Assembly (NCBI GenBank): GCA_016584305.1
Contig: JACEEZ010003837.1
Location: 312,823-376,822, forward strand
Length of the DNA stretch: 64,000 nt
DNA from: Chionoecetes opilio
Taxonomy: Eukaryota > Arthropoda > Malacostraca > Decapoda > Majidae
Direction of reading: 5' to 3'
Below, in pieces: positions 24,011 through 35,054 of this stretch. A program made the position numbers and the translations under genes. A model generated the notes under the pieces. It was not told the origin of the DNA. It saw only the letters and a list, made by a program, of their open reading frames with translations, and did no database searches. Position 1 is the first letter of the stretch; each line of letters starts with the position of its first letter.

Positions 24011-25816
24011 GATGGCTACTATAGTATTAGTAAGAAGCGGAAGTACAGTGAAGAGTACATTAATTACGGATTTACATCAATCCTCGCTGATGGCATCGAG
24101 AAACCTCAGTGTGTACTGTGCTTCAAAGTGCTGGGGAACGATTCTATGAGGCCTAGTAAGTTGAAGCATCATTTGCTGACCATCCATCCACAGTATGCTG
24201 AGAAAGACCCCGATTTCTTCAGGCGCCACGAAAGTAGTTTGGGAAAACAGAAACTGGATGCGACTGGTGCTTTCCAACAACAGACCTCAAGTGTAGTTGA
24301 GGCATCATACGAGGTTGCCCTCGAAATAGCGAAGCAAAAGAAGCCCCACACAATTGGGGAAACCTTAATCAAGCCATGTACTTTAAAGATGGTCAAGTGT
24401 GTTCTTGGAGATGCAAGTGAACGTAAAATTCAATAAATTTCCTTGTCAAACGACACAGTGAAGCGGAGAAGTAATGAAATGTCAGATGACATAAAGGAAA
24501 AAGTGATACAGGAGATCAAATCGTCTCCAACTGGTATGTTTGCAATACAGCTGGATGAGTCAACGGATATGAGTTCTTGTGAACAGCTACTCGTGTTTGT
24601 TAGGTATGTTTTCTTGTGTGATATCAAGGAAGAATATCTGTTATATACACAGATTGAGACCACCACAACAGCTAAAGATGTGATGAAAAAGCTATCTTCT
24701 TTCTTCAAAGTTAACAGGATCCCCTGGGAAAATTGTTGTGGAGTCTGTACAGACGAGGCTCCAGCGATGCTGGGATCAAAATCAGGGTTCCAGAAGCGTG
24801 TCAAGGAAGTAGCTCCGAATGCCAAGGGGGTTCATTGTATGATCCATCGTTTTGCACTGGCGTCGAAAACCCTCCCTGATGAACTTTGCAAGATCCTGGA
24901 GGCAGTGGTCAAATGCGTCAACTTTGTAAAAGCTGGAGCTCTGAACTCTCGCCTTTTCCAGAACCTTTGTAGAGACATGAATTCGGAGCACGAAGCTCTC
25001 CTCTTTTACTCCAAAGTGCGCTGGTTTTCCAAGGGCAATGTTGTGAATCGAGTGTTTGAACTTCGGGGGGAGCTTAAATTGTTCCTGGAAATGCAAGGGA
25101 AAGATGATCTGTTGAGTCACTTCAATGAGGTTTTGTGGGAGCCACGTCTTGCATATTTAGCAGATATATTTGAGCAGCTAAATAGGTTGAATCTGAAGCT
25201 ACAGGGCAAGGAAAGAAATGTGTTTCACCTGATGGATTGTCTTCGTGGATTTCTTGCCAAGCTCCAGAATTGGCAAAGGAAAGTCGGTGCCGGGAATGTT
25301 GCCATGTTTGAAAACCTTTCAGCTGTCCTTGACGAGAATGAAGAAGATAGTCTGCTTGACCCATTACTTAAAACTGAAATCACTCAGCATCTGAGATCCT
25401 TGGAAAGTGAACTTAATAGGTACTTCCCAGAATTCGAGGAGGAAGAAGGGAAGTTGGTAATGAATCCATTCTCTGGCACTCTTGATATTACTACCATTCC
25501 CAGTGATGTTCAGGACGAGTTCCTTGATCTCAAACATGATTCTGCTGCCAAATATCTCTATGAAGAAAAATCTCTGAATGTATTCTGGTGTTCAATGCAT
25601 CAGTCATATCCAAAAGTCAGTGAGATTGCACATCGATTACTCTTGCCTTTTTCAACTACCTATTTATGTGAGTCTGGTTTCTCCACCCTTCTACAAATCA
25701 AGAATAAGAGCCGGAACCGATTGGATGTGGACCCCGACATGAGATGTGTATTGTCAGTGACACAACCTCGGATTCGTCAACTGACTGAAAAGAAACAATA
25801 TCAGCCTTCCCACTGA
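24011..25816 (+). pseudogene. ZBED5/SCAND3-type hAT transposase with one nonsense codon
   Basis: A single frame runs from an acceptor-like TTTTCCGTAG (24003) to TGA at 25814-25816, broken only by TAA at 24434-24436. The N-terminal half has a BED zinc finger (CVLCFKVLGNDSMRPSKLKHH with a further H). The 457-residue second half has AIQLDESTDM (first acidic residue), CTDEAPAML (second), GVHCMIHRFAL and the C-terminal hAT dimerisation block ending CESGFSTLLQIKNKSRNRLD. No in-frame ATG is seen before the BED finger, so translation probably began in an upstream exon. Near-intact coding with a single stop suggests a fairly recent loss. Read-through, or use of the second half alone, cannot be excluded. 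Confidence 0.85.
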
Positions 25817-26289
25817 TGTGCAGTGGCGTCACAAGGAAAAATAATTTGGGGGGGCTTTAGCCCCGGGGTGGTGATGGGCTATCCAGCTGGGGGGTCGGGG
25901 GGTAATTTTGAAAATTAATCAGTTCCAGGGTAATTTTGAGGCCCCAAAAAAGAGAAGTGGAATTAAGCTTTAATTACATGACACATAAATTAATAGTTAT
26001 ACCATGCATCATACCATATTAACTAAATTTGATATTTTGAAGAAAATTTTTATTCTGTTTATACAAAATAATAAAATTGCCATTTTTCTCGCTCCACTAA
26101 CAAACACAAAGGAATTGCACAATGTATGTTTTTGGTTTGTTTCTCAGTAAGGTTTTATCTTGATAATGAAAAAAATATATAAATATAAACTTACAATATA
26201 TTCAAGGTATTTCCCTTATTGCACAAAAACAGGTACATAGGATACTGTAGTTAAACAGAATAAAGTACATGATCATGATAAAGTAACTA

Positions 26290-27350
26290 AAAGCCGATTT
26301 AACCTGCCTCCCACTGCCTTACCCTGGCACCCACTGCCTTAACCTGCATACCACTGTGTTAACCTGCCTCCCACTGCCTTACCCTGGCTCCCACTGCCTT
26401 AATCTGCCTCCCATCCTGTGTTAACCTGCCTCCCGTCCTGTGTTACCCTGCCACCCACTGCCTTACCCTGGCTCCCACTGCCTTAACCTGCCTCCCGTCC
26501 TGTGTTAACCTGCCTCCCGTCCTGTGTTACCCTGCCACCCACTGCCTTAACCTGCCTCCCACTGTGTTAACCTGCCTCCCGTCCTGTGTTACCCTGCCAC
26601 CCACTGCCTTACCCTGGCTCCCACTGCCTTTACCTGCCTACCACTGTGTTAACATGCCTCCCGTCCTATGTTGCCCTGCCTCCCACTGCCTTACCCTGGC
26701 TCCCACTGCCTTAACCTGCCTACCACTGTGTTAACATGCCTCCGTCCTGTGTTGCCCTGCCTCCCACTGCCTTACCCTGGCTCCCACTGCCTTAACCTGC
26801 CTACCACTGTGTTAACATGCCTCCCGTCCTGTGTTGCCCTGCCTCCCACTGCCTTACCCTGGCTCCCACTGCCTTAACCTGCCTACCACTGTGTTACCCT
26901 GCCTCCCACTGCCTTACCCTGGCTCCCACTGCCTTAACCTGCCTACCACTGTGTTAACATGCCTCCCGTCCTGTGTTGCCCTGCCTCCCACTGCCTTACC
27001 CTGGCTCCCACTGCCTTTGCCTGCCTACCACTGTGTTAACATGCCTCCCACTGCCTTACCCTGGCTCCCACTGCCTTACCCTGGCTCCCACTGCCTTAAC
27101 CTGCCTACCACTGTGTTAACCTGCCTCCCGTCCTGTGTTACCCTGCCACCCACTGCCTTACCCTGGCTCCCACTGCCTTAACCTGCCTCCCGTCCTGTGT
27201 TACCCTGCCACCCACTGCCTTAACCTGCCTCCCACTGTGTTAACCTGCCTCCCACTGTGTTAACCTGCCTCCCACTGTGTTAACTTGCCTCCCGTCCTGT
27301 GATACCCTGCCTCCCACTGCTTTACCCTGGCTCCCACTGCCTTAACCACT
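26290..27350. repeat. Minisatellite inside the nested hAT
   Basis: Modules such as CCTGCCTCCCACTGCCTTAC, CCTGGCTCCCACTGCCTTAA and CCTGCCTACCACTGTGTTAAC recur in changing order over about 1 kb, giving higher-order units of about 50-75 bp. Long plus-strand frames here (26668-27181) are repeat artefacts. Confidence 0.9.
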
Positions 27351-27451
27351 ACAGCACCAGGACGACGGTACAGTGGTATGTACTGCAGGACTGTGTGATC
27401 ATCGTAACCCTGGTGCGGAAGGGGTTAATCCCTGACCACTTATGGTCCATG

Positions 27452-28335
27452 TTAAGTAAGAGTTAGGGGCAACTGCCGTTTGGTGGATTCTCCCGAGTTT
27501 GATTGTGACAGTATTGGAAGAGAGGCAAATTTGTCAACTACTACATCAAGATCGAGTGAATCCACCACACCTTTTTCAATTGAAATTGTACCTAGACTGG
27601 TTAGCCGTTTCTGACCCATTGTTGCCCTGAGGTACGTTTTGACAAGCTTCAGTACAGAGAATGATCGTTCACATTTAGCATTACTGACAGGGAAAGTGAG
27701 AGCCAAATGCATTAAAGTCCAGAGGGTGGTGAAACCTTGCTTTAGAGGCTTTAGTTTGTCTAAAGCACCAGAGATGGATTTTGCATCGTTTAATGTTTTC
27801 TGAGCAACAAGAACTTTTGCATGGAGGCTCTCACTTTCAATGTCATATTGGTCAGCAAGATATTTCAAATAATTTTCATTTAGAAAGTTCGGGGACGAAG
27901 GATGACAAGCAGATACACCAAGTAGAATGCTCTTTGGTTCATCAAACCTGTGCCCAAATTCAACGAGTACCTTGTCTAGAATGGGATAGTAAAGACATCT
28001 TTTACAGTGAGATTTAGGGTCTTCATCTCTCTCAGAGGTGTCTCGTTGGCCTATGGTTTCAGTTACAATGGATCCTAACAACCGTGACGATGGCTTCCTT
28101 TGCCTTCTTGAACTTGTAGGTTGTTGCTGAGCTACAGTTATGTTTCTTCCTGCAGCAAATTTAACTGCCTTTTCCCAAATGGTATTGAAATGGTCATCTG
28201 AAGTTCTTCTATCTTTCAGAACTTTTATTGTTTCCTGTGCCATATGTTAACTACTGCAGCAAGATCCATATCCTCACTCTGGCAAACCTTTAAAAGTGGG
28301 GTTGTAATGTCAAAAACTAGGCAATAGATATTCGT
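27452..28335 (-). pseudogene. hAT transposase C-terminal part (ZMYM1/PRKRIP1-like), frameshifted
   Basis: The open frame 28243-27452 encodes 263 residues. Near its end is the hAT dimerisation signature CERSFSVLKLVKTYLRATMG, preceded by FTTLWTLMHLALTFPVSNAK. Upstream, another minus frame reads VFDITTPLLKVCQSEDMDLAAVVN from an acceptor-like TTTTGCAG. Family proteins continue this directly into the QETIKVLKDRR region, so a one-base shift near 28240 is inferred. The N-terminal and catalytic parts are absent, perhaps displaced by the internal minisatellite. The exact subfamily name is tentative. Confidence 0.72.
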
Positions 28336-29169
28336 GATCTGCAAAATTCACATGCAATGATATTTGCTCAAGAAAAAAAATACTTCCTTTACCTTAAAAT
28401 TCAAGTCCTCTTCCTTTGCTGAACATGTAGGCTACACACTGAAGCGATTCAAGCGAAGCTGCGTAGCATGATTGAAGTCATGAAAGAAAACTAATCTGAC
28501 TGAGAAGTCACGAAGTGAACGGTAACTATTTTGTCAATTTAATAACCCAATGCAGGGATCAGCTTAGTTTGGGAGAGGTAACGGAGGTTCTATAGAATAT
28601 CTCTATAATAGAATATACTTAGTAATTTCAAGGTTTGTTAGCAAACATATTTCAACATTTAAATGAAACATCAAACCAATTTTTCTATAAAAGTGTGAAA
28701 AATAAGGTTTTGCTCTGGCATGGAAAATTGGATAAATATTCCTTTTTATTGTTTTTGGGTAGCAGGCTACTAGCAGCAATTTTGGGGGGGCTGAGTCCTT
28801 GACTTGGGGGGGCTAAGTCCCCCTTAGCCCCCCCGCGGTGACGCCACTGCTGATGTGTGATAAAATATGCAGAGATTAATTGAACTTTTTCCCAACCAGA
28901 TTCAAATTTGCTAGTGTCCGCTAGTCTTTTGTAGGCAAGTGATGTAAGTTAAGCATATCACAGAAATCTATCAAATATAAGATAATTATGACTGTAAACT
29001 TTGTAATAAAGCAAGGGTGTTCTCTTCATCCACATTTAATTTTTTTTTTTTTTTTTACCTATTTTGGCGGGGTGGGATTTGGGAGAAAAATGAAGGGGAG
29101 CCACACCAATGTTGAGAATTCATGAAGGGGGGAATGGAGTGAAAAAGGTTGAGAACCACTGCCCTAGGT

Positions 29170-31389
29170 AATCCAATCCACGGAGTAAGTTAAACGTGGC
29201 AAGGCGTCACCGCAGAGTTTTCCAGCCACACTTTCTTCCTGTAGCGACTTTCTTCGCTCACCCTCGCGCGTGAGCTATATATTAAAGCAAAGACCGAGCT
29301 TCAAGTTAAATACTTGACAGTTCTTCCTTTACCTCTTTTGGCTCACGCCCCCCTAGGTAATTACCCACGCCCACTTAGCCCCCCAGTAATGAATCGCTGC
29401 TTTAGGCAGGGCTCTTTGGAGCTGGGTGTGCTCCTGCAGGGACTCGCTGGGCGGGTTCGAAGCCTGGCCCTGATCACAGTCCTGCTGGTGACCCCCTGTG
29501 TCCCTCCTCTCACATCTCTGTTGCAACGCCCGCAGCAGCCTGTTGCAGCTGCACATCGCAAAGTTGTCGGGCAGCTGAGGAGCGAGGACTTCCAACGACG
29601 ACGCAGCGGCAGCGGCGGGTGAAGGTCGCGGCGAACTTTTTCCGGGCGAAGTCGGAGGAGGAACAGCCCCACAACAGCCCCTCACACACACCCTCCTAAA
29701 AGCAATACACGCGCTCAACAAAAAACATTCTTAAGCTTACAAAACATACCCCCAGCTAACACATGCCCTCAATAAAAGCCCAAACCCACCACAAGACACC
29801 GTTCCCAAGCCAGAGATTTTTTAGGCCCCTGTTTAGGCCGCGTCGCTGCCAGACGGGCGTCGTGTTATTGACGTGCCTGACTGCCTGTGTGTGGGTGTAC
29901 GGGTGTTGGATATCCTTGGGTGGGCCTGAAGGAGCCTTGGGTGAGCTTGTGCTGTACTACTAAACCATATATAAAGCCCTCTGCTACCTCCATGGTGTAG
30001 TGTAGGGTAATTTGTGCTCTGTGAAAGGTATGCGCCAGTCTCTTCCGTGTATTAAGGTGTGCGTGTGTGTGGTGGCAAGATGACATTTCGGAGTGTTAGG
30101 GGAGCGTTTGCCACTGCTGATCTTTTACAGTGTTTTTGAGTTGATATTGTTATTCCATGGTGTGGTTAGTGTGTGGTGTTTGGTGGTAAGGGTAGTGGTG
30201 ACGGAGGGAAGGACAAAGTGTGATGGAGAGGAAATATTTGGGTATAATTTTGGTATTGGCCACTACTGTTTTCACAGAATACACGACCTTTTGAGCGATT
30301 TACTTTTCGAGCGGAGGACCATTCGGAGGACCCAATTGTGTGTGTTGCGTATGCGTGCAGGTGTATACAAAGAGACAGACACCGTAGTGACAGGTGTGGT
30401 GTATGTGGTAAATCGAGAGAGGCAAAGAGTAGCTATGTGGGAAATTTTTTCAAAATTGTTAAATGCTATTGCAAGAGGTATCAGTGGAAAGGTCTTGAAA
30501 CAAACTTTCCAATGACACCAAGATGACCCTCCTAGGACCTAAAATAAGAAAGTTACATCAAATAGAAGTTCGCCTTTTGGGCATATTTTTGTCTTATAAA
30601 ACAATAGGATTATTGTGACCGATAAAAATTTGGCATAATGAACACTCAGCCAAGAACACTCAGGTTAGGTTAGGTTTCATTAAAACATATAAGGTTAGGT
30701 TTGGTTTCATTTTTTTTTTTCATTTTTTTTTTTTCGTTTTTTTTTTTTTTTTTTTTTTTTTTTTTGGTTTGCGCAAAATAAAACTAGCACCATTAGAACA
30801 AGCACCTATTGTAGGCCAAGAAAAAGTAGTTGGTGTCTCTGAAAACGAACGTGAAACTCTCCTCCATAATTACCAAACAAACAAACAGAACGAACGAACA
30901 ACGAAATGAAAAACAGTGCATTGACATCGATTACAGATAGCCTGATAAAATTGTTGCTACTCGATAAAAACTTATCAAATTCGACATATAGACGGACAAA
31001 TAACTAAAGAAACTTATTTTATTAGTTTCAAGATTAATTTCACTCGCCTTCAGCAAAATTGACGAGCGTTTTGGCGACCTGTCACGAAACACATCTCCAT
31101 TTCCGCGGAATGTACGTGATTTCAGAAATGTTCCGAGAATTTTCGAGAATTGTTTCTGCAACGAGTTGAGGGGTCAATGTGTGTACTACGTCATCAAATC
31201 ATGTGTAAGCTCGTGCAATCACAGGAAAACACACAAAAAAACTGATTTCTTAGGGGGTTCACAACACAACTTTTGCGCTAAATTTTGCCAATTTCGATGA
31301 AAAGAAAACGGGGCTGAGCTGAAATGTTGACAAAGTTGTCAAGCGTGAAATCGGAGAATATGCACATACCTACAAAGAGTGGGGTGTTA
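29170..31389. other. Intergenic region with a GC-rich block, possible TADA3 5' region
   Basis: No gene is assigned. 29390-29670 and 29820-29960 are GC/CpG-richer than their surroundings. TADA3 needs an untranslated 5' exon upstream of 32767, and this block is the best nearby candidate for its promoter, although I cannot place a start site. A minus-strand frame at 29353-29721 has no recognisable family. T-rich runs occur at 30709-30765. Confidence 0.35.
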
Positions 31390-31439
31390 GCCCCCCAGTG
31401 TGTGTGTCTGACCTAAAGAGCGAACGCACAGTTCTCATC

Positions 31440-31611
31440 AGCCTCTAATCACAGGCGTCACTTTAACAATCCTGCCTTTGCCTCCACGGGTGAGGGCCAA
31501 CCATCACAGCCCTCAAGTGAGCCTCCAGGGCCTGCCATCCCACCCCTGGAGCTCACGGCTTACAAGCGCTATATACACAAATGTAAAAAAAAAAAAAAAA
31601 AAAAAAAAAAC
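31440..31611 (+). mobile_element. SINE 3' fragment with poly(A)
   Basis: CCTCTAATCACAGGCGTCAC, CCATCACAGCCCTCAAGTGA and TACACAAATGT followed by A(26) match, in opposite orientation, the body and tail of the SINE at 31752-32106. It is 5'-truncated and lacks the tRNA-like head. Confidence 0.75.
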
Positions 31612-31639
31612 TTGGGACACTGCACTGTGACATCTGGGT

Positions 31640-32252
31640 TACCACAGTTACCTTTGCCTACCTTCTACTTCTACCACAGTTACCTTCTACCTACTTCTAC
31701 TCCTTCCACAGTTACCTTCTACCTACTTCTACTCCTACCACAGTTACCTTCTTTTTTTTTTCTTTTTTTTTTTTTTTTTTACATTTGTGCCTATAGCGCC
31801 TATAGGCAGTGGTGATCCAGGGATCGGATGGTAGTCTCTGGAGGTTCACTTGAGGGCTGTGATGGTTGGTCCTCGCCCGTGGTGGCGCAGGCAGGATTGT
31901 TATAGTGACGCCTGTGATTAGAGGCTCATGCCGCCCCCCTGTGTCCTCCGATGCACTCGCAGTCGAAGGTAGAGTTGATGGGCAGGGCATGTGGGTGTTC
32001 TTAGGCCACTCGACGGTGCAGAAAGGTTTTGATTTTCTTCGGGGATCGAACTCGGGTCATCGAGAACGCCAGTCTGAGGCGCTAACCAGTCCGCTACCGC
32101 CTCCCTACTCCTACCTACTTCTACTCCTACCACAGTTACCTTCTACCTACTACTACTCCTACCACAGTTACCTTCTACCTACTACTACTCCTACCACAGT
32201 TACCTTCTACCTACTTCTACTCCTACCACAGATACTTTCTACCTACTGTTCT
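31640..32252. repeat. 32-bp minisatellite interrupted by a SINE
   Basis: The unit CCACAGTTACCTTCTACCTA plus CTTCTACTCCTA repeats on both sides of the SINE (about 31655-31751 and 32105-32252). Confidence 0.88.
31752..32106 (-). mobile_element. tRNA-derived SINE, near full length
   Basis: On the minus strand it starts GGGAGGCGGTAGCGGACTGG, giving an A-box-like TAGCGGACTGGTTAG. About 45 bp later comes a B-box-like GAGTTCGATCC. The body follows, then CACAAATGT and an A-rich tail (T-run at 31752-31780 on the plus strand). Related copies are at 31440-31611 and 36109-36258. Confidence 0.82.
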
Positions 32253-32528
32253 CCACCCCTTGTCTGGTTACCATACCCATCATCTCATCACTTCAAGTTA
32301 TAGAGCAAAGGATCAGACTCCTAACCTTACCAGGCAAGGCTTCAAAACTTGTCTTGGGCAAAATAGCACTGGAGTAAATCAGATATGCAAAATAGAAAGA
32401 GATGTACCAGAAAAATGTAGGCTAACAGATACTAACCCATCTAAATATAACCTATTCTAATGAGGAAAACCAAGCACAGTACCTACCTTCTAATTTATAT
32501 TTCTTCATTTGTTTGCCAGCTTGAATTA

Positions 32529-32740
32529 TTAACCCCTTGAGACCCAGAACGTAATTTCAATTGTAATTTGGGTACATTAGATGATTTTTAGTGTATATAA
32601 GCAATATTTTATAGATATGACCTGTTTAGTATCCTTGTCGACTAACTAATTTGGTATATTCAGTTACTTTTCGTAATTATATGGCTCGACAACATACAAT
32701 TTTATATAGCAAAGGAAAGATCTGGGCATGAAGGGGTTAA
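32529..32740 (-). mobile_element. TTAA-flanked MITE, family A, reverse, just upstream of TADA3
   Basis: It is bounded by TTAA at 32529-32532 and 32737-32740. It starts CCCCTTGAGACCCAGA and ends TCTGGGCATGAAGGGG. Its right end is only 26 bp before the acceptor of TADA3 coding exon 1, so it contributes to that intron's 3' region. Confidence 0.82.
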
Positions 32741-32768
32741 AAGTTAACACTCTTGCAACATTGCAGGA

Positions 32769-35023
32769 ATGATGCCGCCTTCACCCAGCAAATCCAAAAG
32801 CGTCCACAAGTCATCAGGGAAACTGTTCCGGCACAAAGAAAAGGAACGTTCGGGCAGTGGCAGCAGCAGCGGCGGGAACAATGGCAACGGCACCGGCAGT
32901 AACAGCAGCAGCGGCAGCAGTGGCAGTGGCAGCAGCAGCAAAAGAGACGACCCCCTGGACCTCAAGGACTGCCCCCTCTCCCTGCCTGTCATGGGCTCCC
33001 TGGACCACACCCGCTCCCTGCCGCGCTACACCTCACGTGAGTCTGGTGAACCAACATACTGGTGCTGCAAGTTGAAGTGTCATGCAGGGTTGTAATAGCA
33101 ATATAGGCTATAATAATTGTAACAGGTGTCTCTTCCCATTACCATTCTTTGATTATCTTACTCTTTCCCTTTCTTACAGTCAGGGCTGTTTCTTGCTATA
33201 TTCGAGCTATGTGGTTGCACAGGGCCACCAAGGGGCTGCCATTATTTGCTTTTTTTTTAATCTAGTGTCTTTTCCTTTTAAAGTGCACTAGATTGATGCA
33301 TTTATATATTAAAGGGCCAATAATAATAAAGGCGTGTCCCCAGACCACCTTAGAGGCCTTGGAATCCTATGAGTGTTGATGTGGGTGTTGTGTTGTGTCA
33401 GTGGTGAACGCGGAGGGTGTGTCCATGGAGGAGCTGGATGGGCTGCAGCTGGAGCTTGAGCTGCTGCTGTCGTCGGTGCTGGTGCGGCAGATGGCCCTCA
33501 ACACGCAGCAGACCATGATACACCAGCTGGAGAAAGGCAAGATCATATCCAAGCCAGTAAGTGTTGGGGTGTCATTGTTACATTCATTGGCCAGTGCTCT
33601 ATGAGGGAAGGATGAGGCATTATCAAGACTAATTATGATTGGGTTTGATAGATTCATGCCCAATGCCCAGAAGGTCTTATGAGTGTCTAAGAGTTAATCA
33701 CTGTTTCCCAGCCCGTGTCTCCCGGCAAGAAGATGAAGCGGGAGGATGGGGAGAGGCCGTCCAAGAAGATGAAGGAGGCCAATGGCAAGCCCCGGGATGT
33801 GGTCACCACGCCCGGCCCGCCGCCCGGGGTCAAACCGTCCAAGGTAAAGTGTGTAGCAGCAAAAAGGGATCTCATGAAGATCCGCCAGCCCAGCTATTTT
33901 TGGGGTGACCGATCTTCATGTGGGTGAGAGTGGTTTGATAACCCAGTAATGTTAGGTGACCTAACCAATGTCCAGGTTAAGTTTGTGAACTAGTAGGGGG
34001 TTCTGGGGGGCCGCAACCCCTGTTAGGTCACCTCAAAAATAGCTGGGCTGGCGGATCTTCATGAGATCCGCGAATACTGTTCATTATTTTGATATCCAAT
34101 GTAAAGTGGCTCCTTGCAACTAACTGATTTGTTAAGTTTTACACATTAACCCTTTCACGCACAGCGACGCGATCGCGTCAAAACGGGCCCGTCTGCAATC
34201 TGAGCTTTTGGCTCGAATTGCGTAAAAAAACAGTTAAAAAATCGCCAAAAATAAAGTATTTATCAGAATTGCGTAAAAAAATTCTGCGTTAAAGATCCAA
34301 CCTAGACCTATACAATAAATTAATTGTCAACTCTCGTGTGAGTGGATGTGAAATGATAAGGGTTTGTGTCTCAGTTTCCACTCAGCAGGCAGCCTGTGAG
34401 CGCGAATTGTCGTCCCTTTAAAACGTGTCCCGAGCTGGCCATACTGGCCATATGAAAATTATAATGGTAGCGTTGGAATCCTCATAAAAATCCGCTTTTA
34501 TTGGCATAAAAACCATAAAAAGTTGACTCAGGAAGTTTCGAGCTACGAAGTGGTGAACGTAAGTATTTCTTATTTCTCTTTACTCAATATTTTTTCGGAG
34601 TCAGTAAATTCCGCTATTTATATGCATTTCTTGTTATTTTTTTCTTTTATAAGGCAGAATAATCTCTTACAAAACCAATGATATATAATAATGCCAGGAA
34701 AAAAGAATACACGTTGGTGAAATTGATAACATAGAAAAATAATACGCCGCACAGTCAGGCCATTTCGCGGGGCCCCTTAGGGAGCATAAGACGGATGTCG
34801 CAGTGGACGGAAAAACTTATTAAACTTTTCGTGCGTGAAAGGGTTAAGCCAGCATGTGAGGTGAAGCAACCACAGATGCCTGGTAGGGATGCACTGTATG
34901 GTACTACTGTATAGGTTCATGTGTTTAGATTCACCCTGATAGATGACTGACATACAAAGTGGCAGCCACACATTCGCTGGGCTGCCTGTAAGCTCCTCAA
35001 TAGACATATAACAGTGGTGTGAG

Positions 35024-35054
<31 letters not shown>

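Larger units (their letters stand above)
25821..28849 (-). mobile_element. Nested hAT transposon with perfect 8-bp target duplication
   Basis: The inverted ends CAGTGGCGTCAC and GTGACGCCACTG are flanked by identical CTGATGTG at 25813-25820 and 28850-28857. The 3029-bp element lies in the older hAT, at its transposase stop codon. Near each end are G/C-runs with GGGGGGCT and AGCCCC motifs. It holds an internal minisatellite (26290-27350) and a minus-strand transposase 3' exon (27452 to about 28335). Confidence 0.92.
23088..29161 (+). mobile_element. Charlie-like hAT transposon, interrupted by a second hAT
   Basis: The inverted ends CAGTGGTTCTCAACCTGGGG and AGGTTGAGAACCACTG are the well-known ends of Charlie-type hAT elements. 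Removing the nested element (25821-28849 plus one TSD copy) leaves about 3.04 kb with one plus-strand transposase. The flanking octamers GTAGGACT and CCCTAGGT do not match, so the target duplication is lost or the ends belong to different copies. Confidence 0.8.

Noticed and set aside
24077..25364. Minus-strand frames opposite the hAT transposase
   Set aside because: Antisense shadows of the plus-strand transposase.
26668..27181. Frames with PGSHCLNLPTTVL repeats
   Set aside because: Minisatellite inside the nested hAT; no transposase similarity.
29353..29721. Minus-strand frames in the GC-rich block
   Set aside because: Long frames are expected in GC-rich DNA. No family was recognised and the possible acceptor/donor pair gave an internal stop.
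30093..30515. 140-codon plus-strand frame
   Set aside because: No recognisable domain and no splice or start context. It may belong to old repeat sequence.
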